From an uncultured Vibrio sp. (GTDB taxonomy: Bacteria; Pseudomonadota; Gammaproteobacteria; Enterobacterales; Vibrionaceae), in NCBI RefSeq assembly GCF_947488985.1, contig NZ_CANLBV010000004.1:26431-90430 (forward strand): a stretch of 64,000 nt of DNA, given 5' to 3'. Position 1 is the first letter of the stretch. Every line of letters begins with the position of its first letter. The position numbers and the translations under genes were made by a program. The notes under the pieces were generated by a model. The model did no database searches, had not been told where the DNA came from, and was given only the letters and a program-made list of their open reading frames with translations. Positions 9,221-18,007 of this stretch are shown here, piece by piece.

Positions 9221-9778
9221 TTAACCATCCGCTAAGCGTTGTTGTTCCTTATTGTTGTCAGTCGGTAGATCGTCCAAATGCAATGCCACGAGATCGCTAT
9301 CGAAATACACTTCATCACAGTTGTGCCCTTCACCGCCTCTATCGACGATCAAGAACTGGTCTTGATCAGTAAGCGCGAGAACTGGGTGATGCCACACCCC
9401 TTTGTGATAGTTCACTCCTTGACGGCCGTTGCTCAAGAAAGCTCGGCTATTGGCTAACGTTGGGTTATCACCTTTTGGTGCAACAACAATTAAATAGGGT
9501 TGACCAAGTAATGGAATGAATGCCTGAGAGCCAAGTAGATGACGCTCTAACATTTTGATGGTCAGTGGGTAGCACAGCGGTGTGGCCTGGAAGATGCTGA
9601 TGATCGCTTCTCCGTCTTGGTCTTGCACATCCGTTGTCGCTAGCTTGTGGTAGCGACGTGTTGATCCACTGTTGATCATGAAAAAATCACTATTATCGGA
9701 CTCGATAACATCGCCAAACTCAGCAAAAGCCTGCTTGGTTAACGGTTCGATGGCTAAACGGCGCATTCCATTACTCAT
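9221..9778 (-). CDS. allA: Ureidoglycolate lyase
   Basis: Splits (S)-ureidoglycolate into glyoxylate and urea, the last step of the urate route here. About 185 aa of the AllA cupin-like family, with GVNYHKGVWHHPVLAL near the middle and the N-terminal AFAEFGDVIE typical of the family. GAGGAA precedes two ATGs; the second (9778) has the better spacing, the first is at 9784, and a third (MRRLAIEPL) is closest to the E. coli start. It lies 14 bp after allantoicase and about 40 bp before the urate hydroxylase gene, so the three are co-transcribed. Because the product is urea plus glyoxylate rather than ammonia, a urease or urea export is implied elsewhere. Confidence 0.92.
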   Translation of the reverse strand: MSNGMRRLAIEPLTKQAFAEFGDVIESDNSDFFMINSGSTRRYHKLATTDVQDQDGEAIISIFQATPLCYPLTIKMLERHLLGSQAFIPLLGQPYLIVVAPKGDNPTLANSRAFLSNGRQGVNYHKGVWHHPVLALTDQDQFLIVDRGGEGHNCDEVYFDSDLVALHLDDLPTDNNKEQQRLADG

Positions 9779-9792
9779 ACTCATTTCCTCAG

Positions 9793-10779
9793 CTATTTCG
9801 CTTTGGTACCAAACAGACGCAAACGGCTGATACCACCATCTGGGAAGATGTTTGCACGTACGTGGGTAATCGCACCAAGGTCGTTAACCTCAGAAATGAA
9901 TTCGTGAATTTCGTTGGCTTGCAGCTTTTGTGCAGGTAACAGTTCACGCCAAAATAGGCTTTGTGTTTCCACTTGGTCGTCGGTACCACCCTTCACGTAA
10001 GCCGCTTGAATTGAGCAGCTGTCTGGGTAGTTACCTTTGAAGTGAGCCGTATCAACGACGATGCGTTCAATGTTACCTGGATGGCCTAGTGCCACAATAA
10101 CCCAGTCATTACCCGGTGTACGACGACGTGCTGTTTCCCAACCATCACCCATGTTTTCACCGCGACCTGGGCCTAAGATGTTGGCTTTGTTACCGTAGTG
10201 CTCATCGCTACATGCGAGTGCTCGGCCACCGTGTTCAACGGCCGCTAGGTCGACTTGTTGCTGAGAATCTATTGCGTCCCAATCCACGCTTGGTCGGCCA
10301 TAAACACGCAAGCGTGCGACACCACCATCTGGGTAGATGTTCAAACGTAGGTGCGTAAAGACTTGGTCGCTTTCAATATCTTCAAGATGATGATAGTCAC
10401 CTTGCAGAGCCATTGAAGGCAGAATTTCTTGCCACTCTGTTGAATCAGTTGGCTCACCTTGTGGTGAATAACACGCGTCAATGGATGCCGAAGGTGGGAA
10501 GTTACCGGTGAAGAATGAGGTATCAATATCAACGCCAGCAATGGTGCCAGCTAGGCCAAGGCGAACGACACAGTAGTCATAACCTTCGCTGCGTTTGCGT
10601 CGACTTTCCCAACCGTCCATCCACTTGCCGTTATCGTCGTATACGTCGTCTTTCCACTCTGGTGCGGCGTGGCTGAGTAGACGGCTTTTATCGGCGAAAA
10701 AATCGTCGGTTGCGAAGATAGCTTCTGCGCCAAGTTTTTCGTCTGCAAGGTTTATGTACTGTTCAAATTTATGGGTCAT
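9793..10779 (-). CDS. alc: Allantoicase
   Basis: Hydrolyses allantoate to ureidoglycolate and urea. It is 328 aa with the expected two tandem allantoicase (discoidin-like) repeats: residues about 20-165 and about 190-325. Each contains the WESRRKR / [13 protein letters not shown] type motif and a [19 protein letters not shown] / [19 protein letters not shown] block, and the repetition is visible by eye. It sits in the urate operon between uraD and allA. A 123-bp gap separates it from uraD, the largest in the operon, so a second promoter there is possible although no operator palindrome is seen. Confidence 0.94.
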   Translation of the reverse strand: MTHKFEQYINLADEKLGAEAIFATDDFFADKSRLLSHAAPEWKDDVYDDNGKWMDGWESRRKRSEGYDYCVVRLGLAGTIAGVDIDTSFFTGNFPPSASIDACYSPQGEPTDSTEWQEILPSMALQGDYHHLEDIESDQVFTHLRLNIYPDGGVARLRVYGRPSVDWDAIDSQQQVDLAAVEHGGRALACSDEHYGNKANILGPGRGENMGDGWETARRRTPGNDWVIVALGHPGNIERIVVDTAHFKGNYPDSCSIQAAYVKGGTDDQVETQSLFWRELLPAQKLQANEIHEFISEVNDLGAITHVRANIFPDGGISRLRLFGTKAK

Positions 10780-10902
10780 GTCCGTGTAATCCTATCCAAT
10801 TAATCAAGTAATAATAAAATGAGAACTTAGTGGCTTATTCGCTTATAAAGCGTGCTCTTAGCGCACTAAGACTGGGCTGAGATAGCTGTTAACTCCGTTA
10901 AC

Positions 10903-11418
10903 TTACATATCCCAGAGACGAAACATCGCGATCTTGTTGATCTCTTGAATCGCCGTAGCAAACTCAGTTTCACTATCATTTCCTAATCGCATCTCGAACG
11001 ACTCAAGAATTTGGTAACGATTGGCTCCCTTCACCGCCATGATAAAAGGGAAATTGAAGCGACTTTTGTAGCTGTTGTTGTAAGAAGTGAATTTTTCAAA
11101 TTCTTCGGCGCTGCATTGGTCAATACCCGCCCCCGCTTGTTCTTTGGTCGACGACTCTGTGAGCTCGCCGTTTACTGCTGCTCGACCAGCTAAATCCGGG
11201 TGAGCGTTGATCAAAGCCAACTGTTTGCCTTGGTCGGCATTTAACAAGGTTGATGCCATTTTTAGATGAAGATTCTCGATATGATCATCTTCAGCATTCA
11301 AACCTTGGTCATACACCGCTTCAGCAACCCATGGGCTGTGTTCGTAAACATCAGCAAAGTGCGCGACAAAAGTGTCACGGTCCATGGTGGTTGGTTGGCA
11401 AGATCGAAATTCAGTCAC
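10903..11418 (-). CDS. uraD: OHCU decarboxylase (2-oxo-4-hydroxy-4-carboxy-5-ureidoimidazoline decarboxylase)
   Basis: Converts OHCU to S-allantoin, after PuuD and UraH. The product is about 171 aa, the normal family size, with INAHPDLAGR (catalytic His) and SSTKEQAGAG (catalytic Glu) near the middle and SRFNFPFIMAVKG further on. The start is placed at a GTG at 11418 because a perfect AAGGAGG (11425-11431) lies 6 bases upstream and gives VTEFRSCQPTTMDRDTF. The ATGs at 11451 and 11538 would overlap puuE and have no ribosome binding site. It begins 16 bp after the puuE stop, so the two are tightly coupled. Confidence 0.92.
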   Translation of the reverse strand: MTEFRSCQPTTMDRDTFVAHFADVYEHSPWVAEAVYDQGLNAEDDHIENLHLKMASTLLNADQGKQLALINAHPDLAGRAAVNGELTESSTKEQAGAGIDQCSAEEFEKFTSYNNSYKSRFNFPFIMAVKGANRYQILESFEMRLGNDSETEFATAIQEINKIAMFRLWDM

Positions 11419-11424
11419 GTTAAG

Positions 11425-11431
11425 CCTCCTT
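11425..11431 (-). promoter_or_regulatory. Strong Shine-Dalgarno deciding the uraD GTG start
   Basis: AAGGAGG on the minus strand, 6 nt before GTG at 11418. It sets the uraD start and rules out the longer ATG starts. Confidence 0.85.
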
Positions 11432-11434
11432 GCT

Positions 11435-12382
11435 TCACTGTTGCTGTTCATAATGGTGATGATGAGCGTTATTTGCTTGATAAGGATGGTGCTGATGCCA
11501 ATGGTTGGCGATATCGATTCGACGACATAACCACACACTGTCGTGCTGTTTGACGTAATCTAAGAAGCGTCTCAATGCAGCAATCCGACCGGGACGACCA
11601 ATAAGACGACAATGCAGTCCAACCGACATCATTTTCGGTGCAGTTTCACCTTCCATATAAAGGGTGTCAAAAGTGTCTTTTAAATACTGGAAGAATTGCT
11701 CACCAGAGTTGAAGCCTTGCGCCGTTGAAAAACGCATATCGTTCACATCAAGTGTGTAAGGGATCACTAGCTGTGGATGACCGGTTTCAGTGTGCCAATA
11801 AGGCAGGTCATCGTCATAGGCATCTGAATCGTAAAGAAAGCCGCCCTCTTCTGCTACTAAACGGCGCGTGTTCGGCCCTGTGCGACCTGTGTACCAACCT
11901 TGCGGACGTTGACCCGTCACCTGTTGGATGATCTCGATCGCTTTGGTCATATGATCGCGCTCTTGTAACTCATCCATGTATTGATAGTCAATCCAGCGAT
12001 AGCCGTGGCTACAGATCTCATGCCCTGCCTCGACCATGGCTTTAGCCACGTCTGGGTGACGCTCAATAGCCATTGCGACAGCAAAGACGGTCAGTGGAAT
12101 GTCATATTCATCGAACAAGCGAAGTACACGCCATACACCCGCTCGGCTACCATACTCATAGATGGATTCCATGCTGATGTGACGCTCGCCTTTGATCGGC
12201 TGCGCGGAGGGGATCTCTGACAAAAAAGCTTCTGACTCTTCGTCGCCATGCAGCACACAACGCTCACCACCCTCTTCATAGTTCAAGACAAAAGACACCG
12301 CGACGCGCGCATTACCTGGCCATTGAGGGTTGGGCGGGTTAGCGCCATAACCGATCAAATTTCTTGAATAATCCTTATCCAT
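11435..12382 (-). CDS. puuE: Allantoinase PuuE (polysaccharide-deacetylase fold)
   Basis: Hydrolyses allantoin to allantoate without the classical amidohydrolase fold. 315 aa with the NodB-like domain at residues about 70-250: ISMESIYEYGSRAGVWR, AGHEICSHGYRWIDYQ and the TGRTGPNTRRLV motif are characteristic. It is the first gene of the minus-strand urate operon. An unusual histidine-rich tail (HWHQHHPYQ and then HHHHY, ending QQQ) closes the protein; a metal-binding role is only a guess. The upstream region carries two kinds of operator-like palindrome (12491-12502 and 12507-12524) about 110-140 bp before the start. Confidence 0.93.
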   Translation of the reverse strand: MDKDYSRNLIGYGANPPNPQWPGNARVAVSFVLNYEEGGERCVLHGDEESEAFLSEIPSAQPIKGERHISMESIYEYGSRAGVWRVLRLFDEYDIPLTVFAVAMAIERHPDVAKAMVEAGHEICSHGYRWIDYQYMDELQERDHMTKAIEIIQQVTGQRPQGWYTGRTGPNTRRLVAEEGGFLYDSDAYDDDLPYWHTETGHPQLVIPYTLDVNDMRFSTAQGFNSGEQFFQYLKDTFDTLYMEGETAPKMMSVGLHCRLIGRPGRIAALRRFLDYVKQHDSVWLCRRIDIANHWHQHHPYQANNAHHHHYEQQQ

Positions 12383-12490
12383 CCAAGTACTCCTAACATA
12401 AGTGGTTGGCTTAGCTGCTTTTCACTGGTTCATCAAATGAGTCAGCCAATGGGTTTACCCAAAATATAGCAACCTCGCCCTTGTGCTTTT

Positions 12491-12502
12491 ATTGTATACA
12501 AT
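12491..12502. promoter_or_regulatory. Operator-like palindrome ATTGTATACAAT (puuE side)
   Basis: A perfect 12-bp inverted repeat. Closely related sites occur at 12672-12685, 28274-28287 and 28544-28557, always in promoter regions of purine or glyoxylate genes. A RutR-like TetR protein encoded beside two of them is the obvious candidate binder, by inference. Confidence 0.6.
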
Positions 12503-12506
12503 TATT

Positions 12507-12524
12507 TATCTTAATGTAAAGATT
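12507..12524. promoter_or_regulatory. MarR-type operator-like repeat upstream of puuE
   Basis: TATCTTAATGTAAAGATT matches 16 of 18 bases of the repeat directly upstream of eamA in the marR/eamA gap (30895-30912). It lies 4 bp from the ATTGTATACAAT palindrome. Confidence 0.6.
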
Positions 12525-12671
12525 TTGTTGATTAAGTTGATTTAATACAAATTTACCCCATAAAAACAATACCTTAATTATTTAACCAGACGATAAATAA
12601 CAATAATCAGCTCATTAAAGGCAAGATAAAGCCACTATAAATTCAACATTTACCCAACAATTGACTTTACT

Positions 12672-12685
12672 AATTGTATACAGTT
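12672..12685. promoter_or_regulatory. Operator-like palindrome AATTGTATACAGTT (uraH side)
   Basis: A 14-bp inverted repeat with a single mismatched pair, about 105 bp before the uraH start. Same core as at 12491-12502. Confidence 0.55.
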
Positions 12686-12790
12686 CGTACATAGTTAGTA
12701 TTAACAAACTGACCCGTTGCAGCTATATAGGGTTGAATGGCACAGATAAACCACGCAACAAAGGAGCGCCAACAGCGCGATTAAAGGACT

Positions 12791-13144
12791 ATGGGAAGAT
12801 TAACAACACACGTATTAGACACCACACACGGCTTACCCGGCGCAGAGATCAAAGTCGAGCTCTTTAAGGTCACCGATGACTCGGTTGAAAAGCTGACAAC
12901 CGTGACCACCAACTCAGACGGTCGAACCGATGCACCGATTTTGGCTGGCAGTGATTTCCAACCGGGAAAATATCAATTGGTGTTCTACGTCGCGGATTAC
13001 TACCAAAGCAAAGGCGTAGAGCTTGATGGGATACCCTTCCTCGATGATGTGGTGATTCGTTTTGGTTTAGACGACTCAGACGCACACTATCACGTTCCCC
13101 TACTCGTCTCGCCTTACAGCTTCTCGACCTATCGGGGCAGTTAG
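12791..13144 (+). CDS. uraH: 5-hydroxyisourate hydrolase (transthyretin-like)
   Basis: Hydrolyses 5-hydroxyisourate to OHCU, between the PuuD and UraD steps. 117 aa, the normal bacterial size, with the N-terminal HVLDTTHG (His7), central SDGRTDAP, HYHVPLL and the diagnostic C-terminal YRGS. No signal peptide is present, unlike periplasmic HiuH proteins, so the enzyme is cytosolic. AAAGGA precedes the ATG at good spacing. It is divergent from the puuE operon and is followed by the 8-oxoguanine deaminase gene 194 bp later, in the same direction. Confidence 0.95.
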   Translation: MGRLTTHVLDTTHGLPGAEIKVELFKVTDDSVEKLTTVTTNSDGRTDAPILAGSDFQPGKYQLVFYVADYYQSKGVELDGIPFLDDVVIRFGLDDSDAHYHVPLLVSPYSFSTYRGS

Positions 13145-13338
13145 TCCCGAGAGCAAGCTTTGAGAACAAAGAAAGAAAACGGGCCCCCTCGCTAACGTAA
13201 ACCAATTTCCACTGAATTAGGGAATGGTGAGAACATTGAACGTTTTAACACCCTTGATTCGAATGTATCTTTCAACAACAAATACCAAATAAAGACCCTC
13301 TTCCCTGAAAAGGCTGAGATGGCTAAGGACTACTATGA

Positions 13339-14700
13339 ATGGAAACCATCTGGATTAAGAATCCTCTCGCAATCTACACTGGATCACTCGCTGATGCAGG
13401 AGGCGGCATTGTCATTAAAGGTAATACAATCATTGAGCTGGTTGGCAAACACAAAGAGCCGACCTTACCCGTAGATTACAGCGTCGACGCCTCCCGTCAT
13501 GTTGTGACTCCTGGGCTTATCAATGCGCACCACCACTTCTATCAAACCCTAACGCGTGCCTACCCCGGCGCACTCAATAAAGAGCTCTTCCATTGGCTAC
13601 AAAGCCTCTACCCGGTTTGGGCTAACCTCGATTCTGAGATGATGAGCCTCGCTACAGAGTTGGCGCTGGTTGAGCTGATGATGTCCGGCTGTACCACAGC
13701 GTCAGACCATCATTATTTGTTGCCAAACGGGCTTGAGCACGCTATTGATTTACAAGTCGAAGCGGCAGAGAAGCTAGGCGTGAGAGCGATATTTACGCGT
13801 GGCTCAATGAGCTTAGGGGAAGATGAAGGGGGGCTACCTCCAAGACACACCATTCAAACCGAACAAACCATCATTGATGACAGTGAACGCTTGATTCGTG
13901 ATTACCACCAGCGTGATGAAGGGGCGATGATTCAAATTGCACTCGCGCCTTGTTCGCCGTTCTCGGTCACTACAGACCTGATGAAAGAGACCGCCAAGAT
14001 CAGTGAGCGTGAAAACGTAATGATGCACACTCACCTATGCGAAACGCTCGATGAAGAGGACTTCTGTATCGAGAAGTTTGGCCTACGCCCTGTCGACTAC
14101 CTAGAAGATGTAGGCTGGCTCAACGAACGCACTTGGCTTGCTCATGGTATTCACTTTAATCCAGAAGAGATCAAGCGTTTGGGTAAAGCCAGGATAGGCA
14201 TCAGCCACTGCCCAACCTCCAACATGATGTTGGCTTCCGGTATTTGTAAGAACAACGATCTTGAAGCCGCTGGCGTAAAAGTCGGGCTGGGTGTCGATGG
14301 TTCGGCCTCAAACGACGGTTCGAACATGATTGCCGAAGTGCGTATGGCGATGTATCTACAACGTCTGCAATATGGCTCTGCCAATGTTTCACACTTCGAT
14401 GCACTGCGCTGGGCGACATCAGGCTCTGCACGCGCAATGGGCAGAACCGACATTGGTACGCTAGAGGTCGGCAAACAAGCCGACATCGCGATGTTCAAAC
14501 TCGACGACATTCGTTTCTCTGGTAGCCACGATCCACTGGCAGCATTACTACTTTGTGGTGCTCAACAAGCGGATAAAGTGATGGTAGCCGGAAAATGGCG
14601 AGTTAACGATGGTGCCGTGATTGGCGTAGACATGGAACAACTGATGCACCGCCACCACGCTGCTGCAATGAAACTTGGTAAATTAGCGATGAATAATTAG
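13339..14700 (+). CDS. 8-oxoguanine deaminase (amidohydrolase)
   Basis: A 453-aa amidohydrolase of the AtzA/TrzN-like group. Metal ligands are visible in NAHHHFYQ (H64, H66), in MMHTHLCETLDE and in HGIHF; the catalytic/metal Asp is in GVDGSASNDGS. Members with this pattern deaminate 8-oxoguanine to urate (PA0142 type). That fits the neighbours exactly, since the product is the substrate of the urate operon; plain guanine or another aminopurine cannot be excluded. AAGGA lies upstream of the ATG. The stop codon TAG is the first three bases of the adjacent MITE end. Reconstructing the uninterrupted target also gives TAG, so the protein is probably unaltered. Confidence 0.85.
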   Translation: METIWIKNPLAIYTGSLADAGGGIVIKGNTIIELVGKHKEPTLPVDYSVDASRHVVTPGLINAHHHFYQTLTRAYPGALNKELFHWLQSLYPVWANLDSEMMSLATELALVELMMSGCTTASDHHYLLPNGLEHAIDLQVEAAEKLGVRAIFTRGSMSLGEDEGGLPPRHTIQTEQTIIDDSERLIRDYHQRDEGAMIQIALAPCSPFSVTTDLMKETAKISERENVMMHTHLCETLDEEDFCIEKFGLRPVDYLEDVGWLNERTWLAHGIHFNPEEIKRLGKARIGISHCPTSNMMLASGICKNNDLEAAGVKVGLGVDGSASNDGSNMIAEVRMAMYLQRLQYGSANVSHFDALRWATSGSARAMGRTDIGTLEVGKQADIAMFKLDDIRFSGSHDPLAALLLCGAQQADKVMVAGKWRVNDGAVIGVDMEQLMHRHHAAAMKLGKLAMNN

Positions 14701-14965
14701 GGCGTGTTGATCTTTCGAGCTGATTTTTGCAGCGAGTTGCTGGGTATTTATACAAGGCAGTGGCGTCGATGTGTAGCTAGCCTACATGAGAAGCCGATAA
14801 CGTAGTAGAAATGACCAGCAAACGCTGCCCGAAGGGTTCGGCTAAAAGCGTTTTACTCTTTGTTGAGGGAGATTTGCTTAGAGTGACTAGGCTACTTCCC
14901 CCTCGCCGCGATTAAAACGCTTTTATCTCGAACGAAATTTAACCACGAAAGATCAACACGCCCTA
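14698..14965. mobile_element. Complete MITE with 20-bp perfect terminal inverted repeats
   Basis: 268 bp without coding capacity, bounded by perfect 20-bp inverted repeats (TAGGGCGTGTTGATCTTTCG, 14698-14717 and its complement 14946-14965). The repeats are flanked by TA, as for IS5-type elements using a TA-centred target. The terminal 18 bases are the same as the left end of the IS that starts at 63862, so that IS family can probably mobilise it. Internal sequence can form further hairpins. It lies directly at the end of the deaminase gene. Confidence 0.85.
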
Positions 14966-15130
14966 GATACACTCTATCTTAACTGGAAAAACAAAGAAGG
15001 CCGACATGATGTCGGCCGACAGCTTTCTGAGCAGATTACACGTTTCAAGCATTAGCTTCTGACATTCATCAAAGTGAAGCTCCTCTATTACTAAATAGGG
15101 GCATCATGTTTCGCCCCCCACTCCCAATTA

Positions 15131-15166
15131 GTTTAAAGGCCTAGCGTAAACGCTAGACCTTTAAAC
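15131..15166. terminator. Long hairpin, probable terminator between MITE and gabT
   Basis: A 17-position stem (15131-15147 with 15150-15166, one mismatch), followed on the plus strand by TTTTTCTTT. It lies 34 bp past the gabT stop. A second smaller hairpin (GGCCGACA stem, 14999-15017) is nearby. The rest of 14966-15200 shows nothing else. Confidence 0.65.
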
Positions 15167-15200
15167 TTTTTCTTTACCAATTTACAGTCCTTGATGAGTT

Positions 15201-16472
15201 TTAAATGATATCGAGGATGATGGCCTCTAGCTTATCCAGACCTTCACTTAATACTTCAGACTCAATGGTCAACGGTGGCAACAAGCGGATCACGTTGGCT
15301 TTTACACCACACGAAAGCAGAATAAGACCATTCTCTTGTGCTTTCGCTATCACCGCTTTGGTTAAGTCCTGCAATGGTTTGCCTGATTCTGGATCCGTAA
15401 ATTCAATTGCCATCATCGCTCCAGTGGTACGTATTTCACCAATAGCTGGAACCGATTCCTGTAGCTTGCTCATACGAGCATTCACAACCTCACCAATGCC
15501 CATTGCTTTAGCACACAATTGCTCTTCTTCGATAATTTTTAGGACTTCTAAACCAGCCACACAACCCAACGGAGAGCCAGCGTAAGTACCACCTAAGCCA
15601 CCTGGCAATGCCGAATCCATAACACCGGCTTTTCCCACTACCGCAGAGATAGGGAAACCACCCGCAATACCTTTTGCCATTGTGATCATGTCGGGTTCAA
15701 TACCCAGATATTCAGTTGCAAACATTTTACCCGTGCGCGCAAAGCCCGTTTGGATCTCATCCGCTATCAACATAATGCCGTGCTTATCACACAACGCACG
15801 CAAGCCTTGCGCAAAATCAGCTGGCGCTTGATAGAAGCCGCCTTCTCCCTGCACTGGTTCGAAGATAATTGCGGCCACGCGAGATGGTTCTATGTCGCAG
15901 GCGAACAAGTCATCTAACGCTTGTAGGCTTTGCTCTGTGCTAACACCGTGAAACGCATTTGGGTATGGTGCGTGGAATATTTCATTGGGGAACGGGCCAA
16001 AGCCTGCCTTATAAGGAGCCACTTTACCCGTTAGCCCCATGGTCATATTAGTGCGGCCGTGGAAGCCACCTTTAAAAGCAATCACACCACTGCGGCCAGT
16101 ATGAACTCTCGCTACTTTCACAGCATTCTCAACCGCTTCAGCTCCTGTTGTCAGGAAAATCGCTTTTTTATCGCTGTCACCGGGAGCCAGCTGCGTGAGC
16201 TTTTCTGCCAGTTCAACAAAAGAGGCGTACGGCGTCACCATGGCACAGGTATGGGAGAAGTTATCGATCTGAGCCTTAACCGCCTCATTGATACGCTGAT
16301 TGGCATGTCCCGTATTGGTTACCGCAATGCCTGCTGCAAAATCAATGTACTTGTTGCCATCGACATCCCATACATGGGCGTTCTCTGCTTTCTCAACATA
16401 CAGTGGATACAGTGCGCCCATACCTTGAGCGATGACTTGGCTTCTTCTTTGGTGTAGTTGTTGATTTGTCAT
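15201..16472 (-). CDS. gabT: 4-aminobutyrate (GABA) aminotransferase
   Basis: A PLP class-III aminotransferase that moves the amino group of GABA to 2-oxoglutarate, giving succinate semialdehyde and glutamate. About 423 aa. FLTTGAEAVENAVKVAR, FEPVQGEGGF, LIADEIQTGFARTG and the PLP-lysine motif TMAKGIAGGFP are all present in order. Two ATGs follow AAAGGA. The second (16472) has about 7 bases of spacing while the first (16478) has one, so the second is used. It lies 15 bp after gabD and is the last gene of the long polyamine operon. Confidence 0.93.
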   Translation of the reverse strand: MTNQQLHQRRSQVIAQGMGALYPLYVEKAENAHVWDVDGNKYIDFAAGIAVTNTGHANQRINEAVKAQIDNFSHTCAMVTPYASFVELAEKLTQLAPGDSDKKAIFLTTGAEAVENAVKVARVHTGRSGVIAFKGGFHGRTNMTMGLTGKVAPYKAGFGPFPNEIFHAPYPNAFHGVSTEQSLQALDDLFACDIEPSRVAAIIFEPVQGEGGFYQAPADFAQGLRALCDKHGIMLIADEIQTGFARTGKMFATEYLGIEPDMITMAKGIAGGFPISAVVGKAGVMDSALPGGLGGTYAGSPLGCVAGLEVLKIIEEEQLCAKAMGIGEVVNARMSKLQESVPAIGEIRTTGAMMAIEFTDPESGKPLQDLTKAVIAKAQENGLILLSCGVKANVIRLLPPLTIESEVLSEGLDKLEAIILDII

Positions 16473-16487
16473 TGTCATGTCCTTTGA

Positions 16488-17915
16488 TTAATTGCCGCCA
16501 AAGCAGAGATATTTAATATCCATGTATTCATCGATACCTTGTTTTGCCCCTTCACGTCCGATACCGGACTGCTTAACTCCACCGAAAGGAGCTACCTCGG
16601 TAGAGATCATACCTTCGTTAATTCCTACCATGCCGTATTCCAACGCTTCTGCTATCTTCCATACACGGTGAATATTTTGGCTATAGAAGTAAGACGCTAA
16701 GCCATAGATAGTGTCATTAGCCATTTCGATAAGCTGTTGGTCATCATCAAATCTGATCACCGGAGCGACTGGGCCAAAGATCTCTTGCGAGACAATATCC
16801 ATATCATGCGTAACGTTTTTGAGAACGACAGGTTGCATGAATAGACCATCAAGAGTTTTCGGCTCAGTAACTGGTTTCGCGCCCTGTTCGATTGCACCGT
16901 CAATGAGGGACTGAATACCTTGTTTTGCTGATTCGCTTATTACCGGACCAACATTTACACCCTCTTCTAGACCATTGCCTACTTTAAGCTGCTGCACTGC
17001 TGCATCGAATTTTTCAACAAACTTATCGTACACCTTGTTATGTACATAAAAACGGTTAGCGCAGACGCAGGTTTGACCGGCATTACGAAACTTAGATGCC
17101 ATTGCACCAAGCACAGCCGCATCAATATCTGCATCATCAAATACGATAAATGGTGCATTTCCACCAAGCTCCATTGACGTTCGCTTGATGTCGTTTGCAC
17201 TTTGCTGCATCAGCACTCTTCCAACTTGCGTAGAGCCCGTGAAAGAGAGCTTACGAATCAGAGGATGTGAGGTAAAAATACCGCCAACTTGACGAGAATT
17301 CGCTCCCAATACCACTTGCAGTACATCACGAGGAATGCCCGCTTGATATGCTAGCTCAGCTACAGCAAAAGCAGATAACGGTGTGGATTCAGACGGCTTC
17401 ACAATAAAACTACAGCCGGCTGCAAGTGCTGGACCTGCCTTACGAGTTATCATTGCAATTGGAAAATTCCACGGAGTAATCGCACAAGCTACTCCAATAG
17501 GTTGTTTAATCGTAACAAGGCGTTTGTCGCTACTTGGCGCTGGGATTGTCTCACCATAGGTACGCTTCGCTTCTTCAGCAAACCACTCGATAAAGCTTGC
17601 GCCGTACAACACTTCACCTTGTGCTTCTGCCCATGGTTTGCCTTGCTCTAACGTCATCAGGCGACCTAGATCTTCCTTGTTTTCAAGTAACAACTGATAC
17701 CATTTTTGTAGCAAACCAGAACGGGTTTTGGCTGGCAGCAAAGCCCACTCTTTTTGCGCTACGCTTGCACGCGAGACACCATCTAAAATGTCATGTTCAG
17801 ATGACACTGGTGCATAACCAAGTATTTCACCCGTCGCGGGGTTACTTACAGCAATACCTTGGTCTTGATTTAGCACCATAAACGACAGCAATGATTGATT
17901 TGTAATTTGTTGCAT
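16488..17915 (-). CDS. gabD: Succinate-semialdehyde dehydrogenase
   Basis: Oxidises succinate semialdehyde to succinate with NAD(P). 475 aa aldehyde dehydrogenase with TPWNFPIAMITRK, the catalytic Glu in MELGGNAPFIVFDD, the catalytic Cys in GQTCVCANRFY and the C-terminal GREGAKQGIDEYMDIKY typical of GabD. AAAGGA lies before the ATG. It follows aguA after a 92-bp gap and precedes gabT closely. With gabT it closes the route from putrescine-derived GABA to the TCA cycle. No lesion is seen. Confidence 0.93.
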   Translation of the reverse strand: MQQITNQSLLSFMVLNQDQGIAVSNPATGEILGYAPVSSEHDILDGVSRASVAQKEWALLPAKTRSGLLQKWYQLLLENKEDLGRLMTLEQGKPWAEAQGEVLYGASFIEWFAEEAKRTYGETIPAPSSDKRLVTIKQPIGVACAITPWNFPIAMITRKAGPALAAGCSFIVKPSESTPLSAFAVAELAYQAGIPRDVLQVVLGANSRQVGGIFTSHPLIRKLSFTGSTQVGRVLMQQSANDIKRTSMELGGNAPFIVFDDADIDAAVLGAMASKFRNAGQTCVCANRFYVHNKVYDKFVEKFDAAVQQLKVGNGLEEGVNVGPVISESAKQGIQSLIDGAIEQGAKPVTEPKTLDGLFMQPVVLKNVTHDMDIVSQEIFGPVAPVIRFDDDQQLIEMANDTIYGLASYFYSQNIHRVWKIAEALEYGMVGINEGMISTEVAPFGGVKQSGIGREGAKQGIDEYMDIKYLCFGGN

Positions 17916-18007
17916 GGTGATTCCTTTTGACAGCTTTACCTTGGCGTCTACTGATAGTTACCCTACCAAGCAGAAACCAATATCTCATTGTTTTTATAAT
18001 GATTTTC

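Larger units (their letters stand above)
12383..12790. promoter_or_regulatory. Divergent control region between puuE and uraH
   Basis: A 408-bp AT-rich non-coding region between the two arms of the urate cluster. It holds two TGTATACA-centred palindromes (12491-12502 near the puuE side, 12672-12685 near the uraH side) and one TATCTTAAYGTAAAGAT-type repeat (12507-12524). No credible coding frame was seen in it. Individual -35/-10 boxes are not clear enough to call. Confidence 0.7.

Noticed and set aside
11419..11538. Longer uraD frame from an ATG at 11538 or 11451
   Set aside because: Would overlap puuE and lacks a ribosome binding site; AAGGAGG with GTG at 11418 is better.
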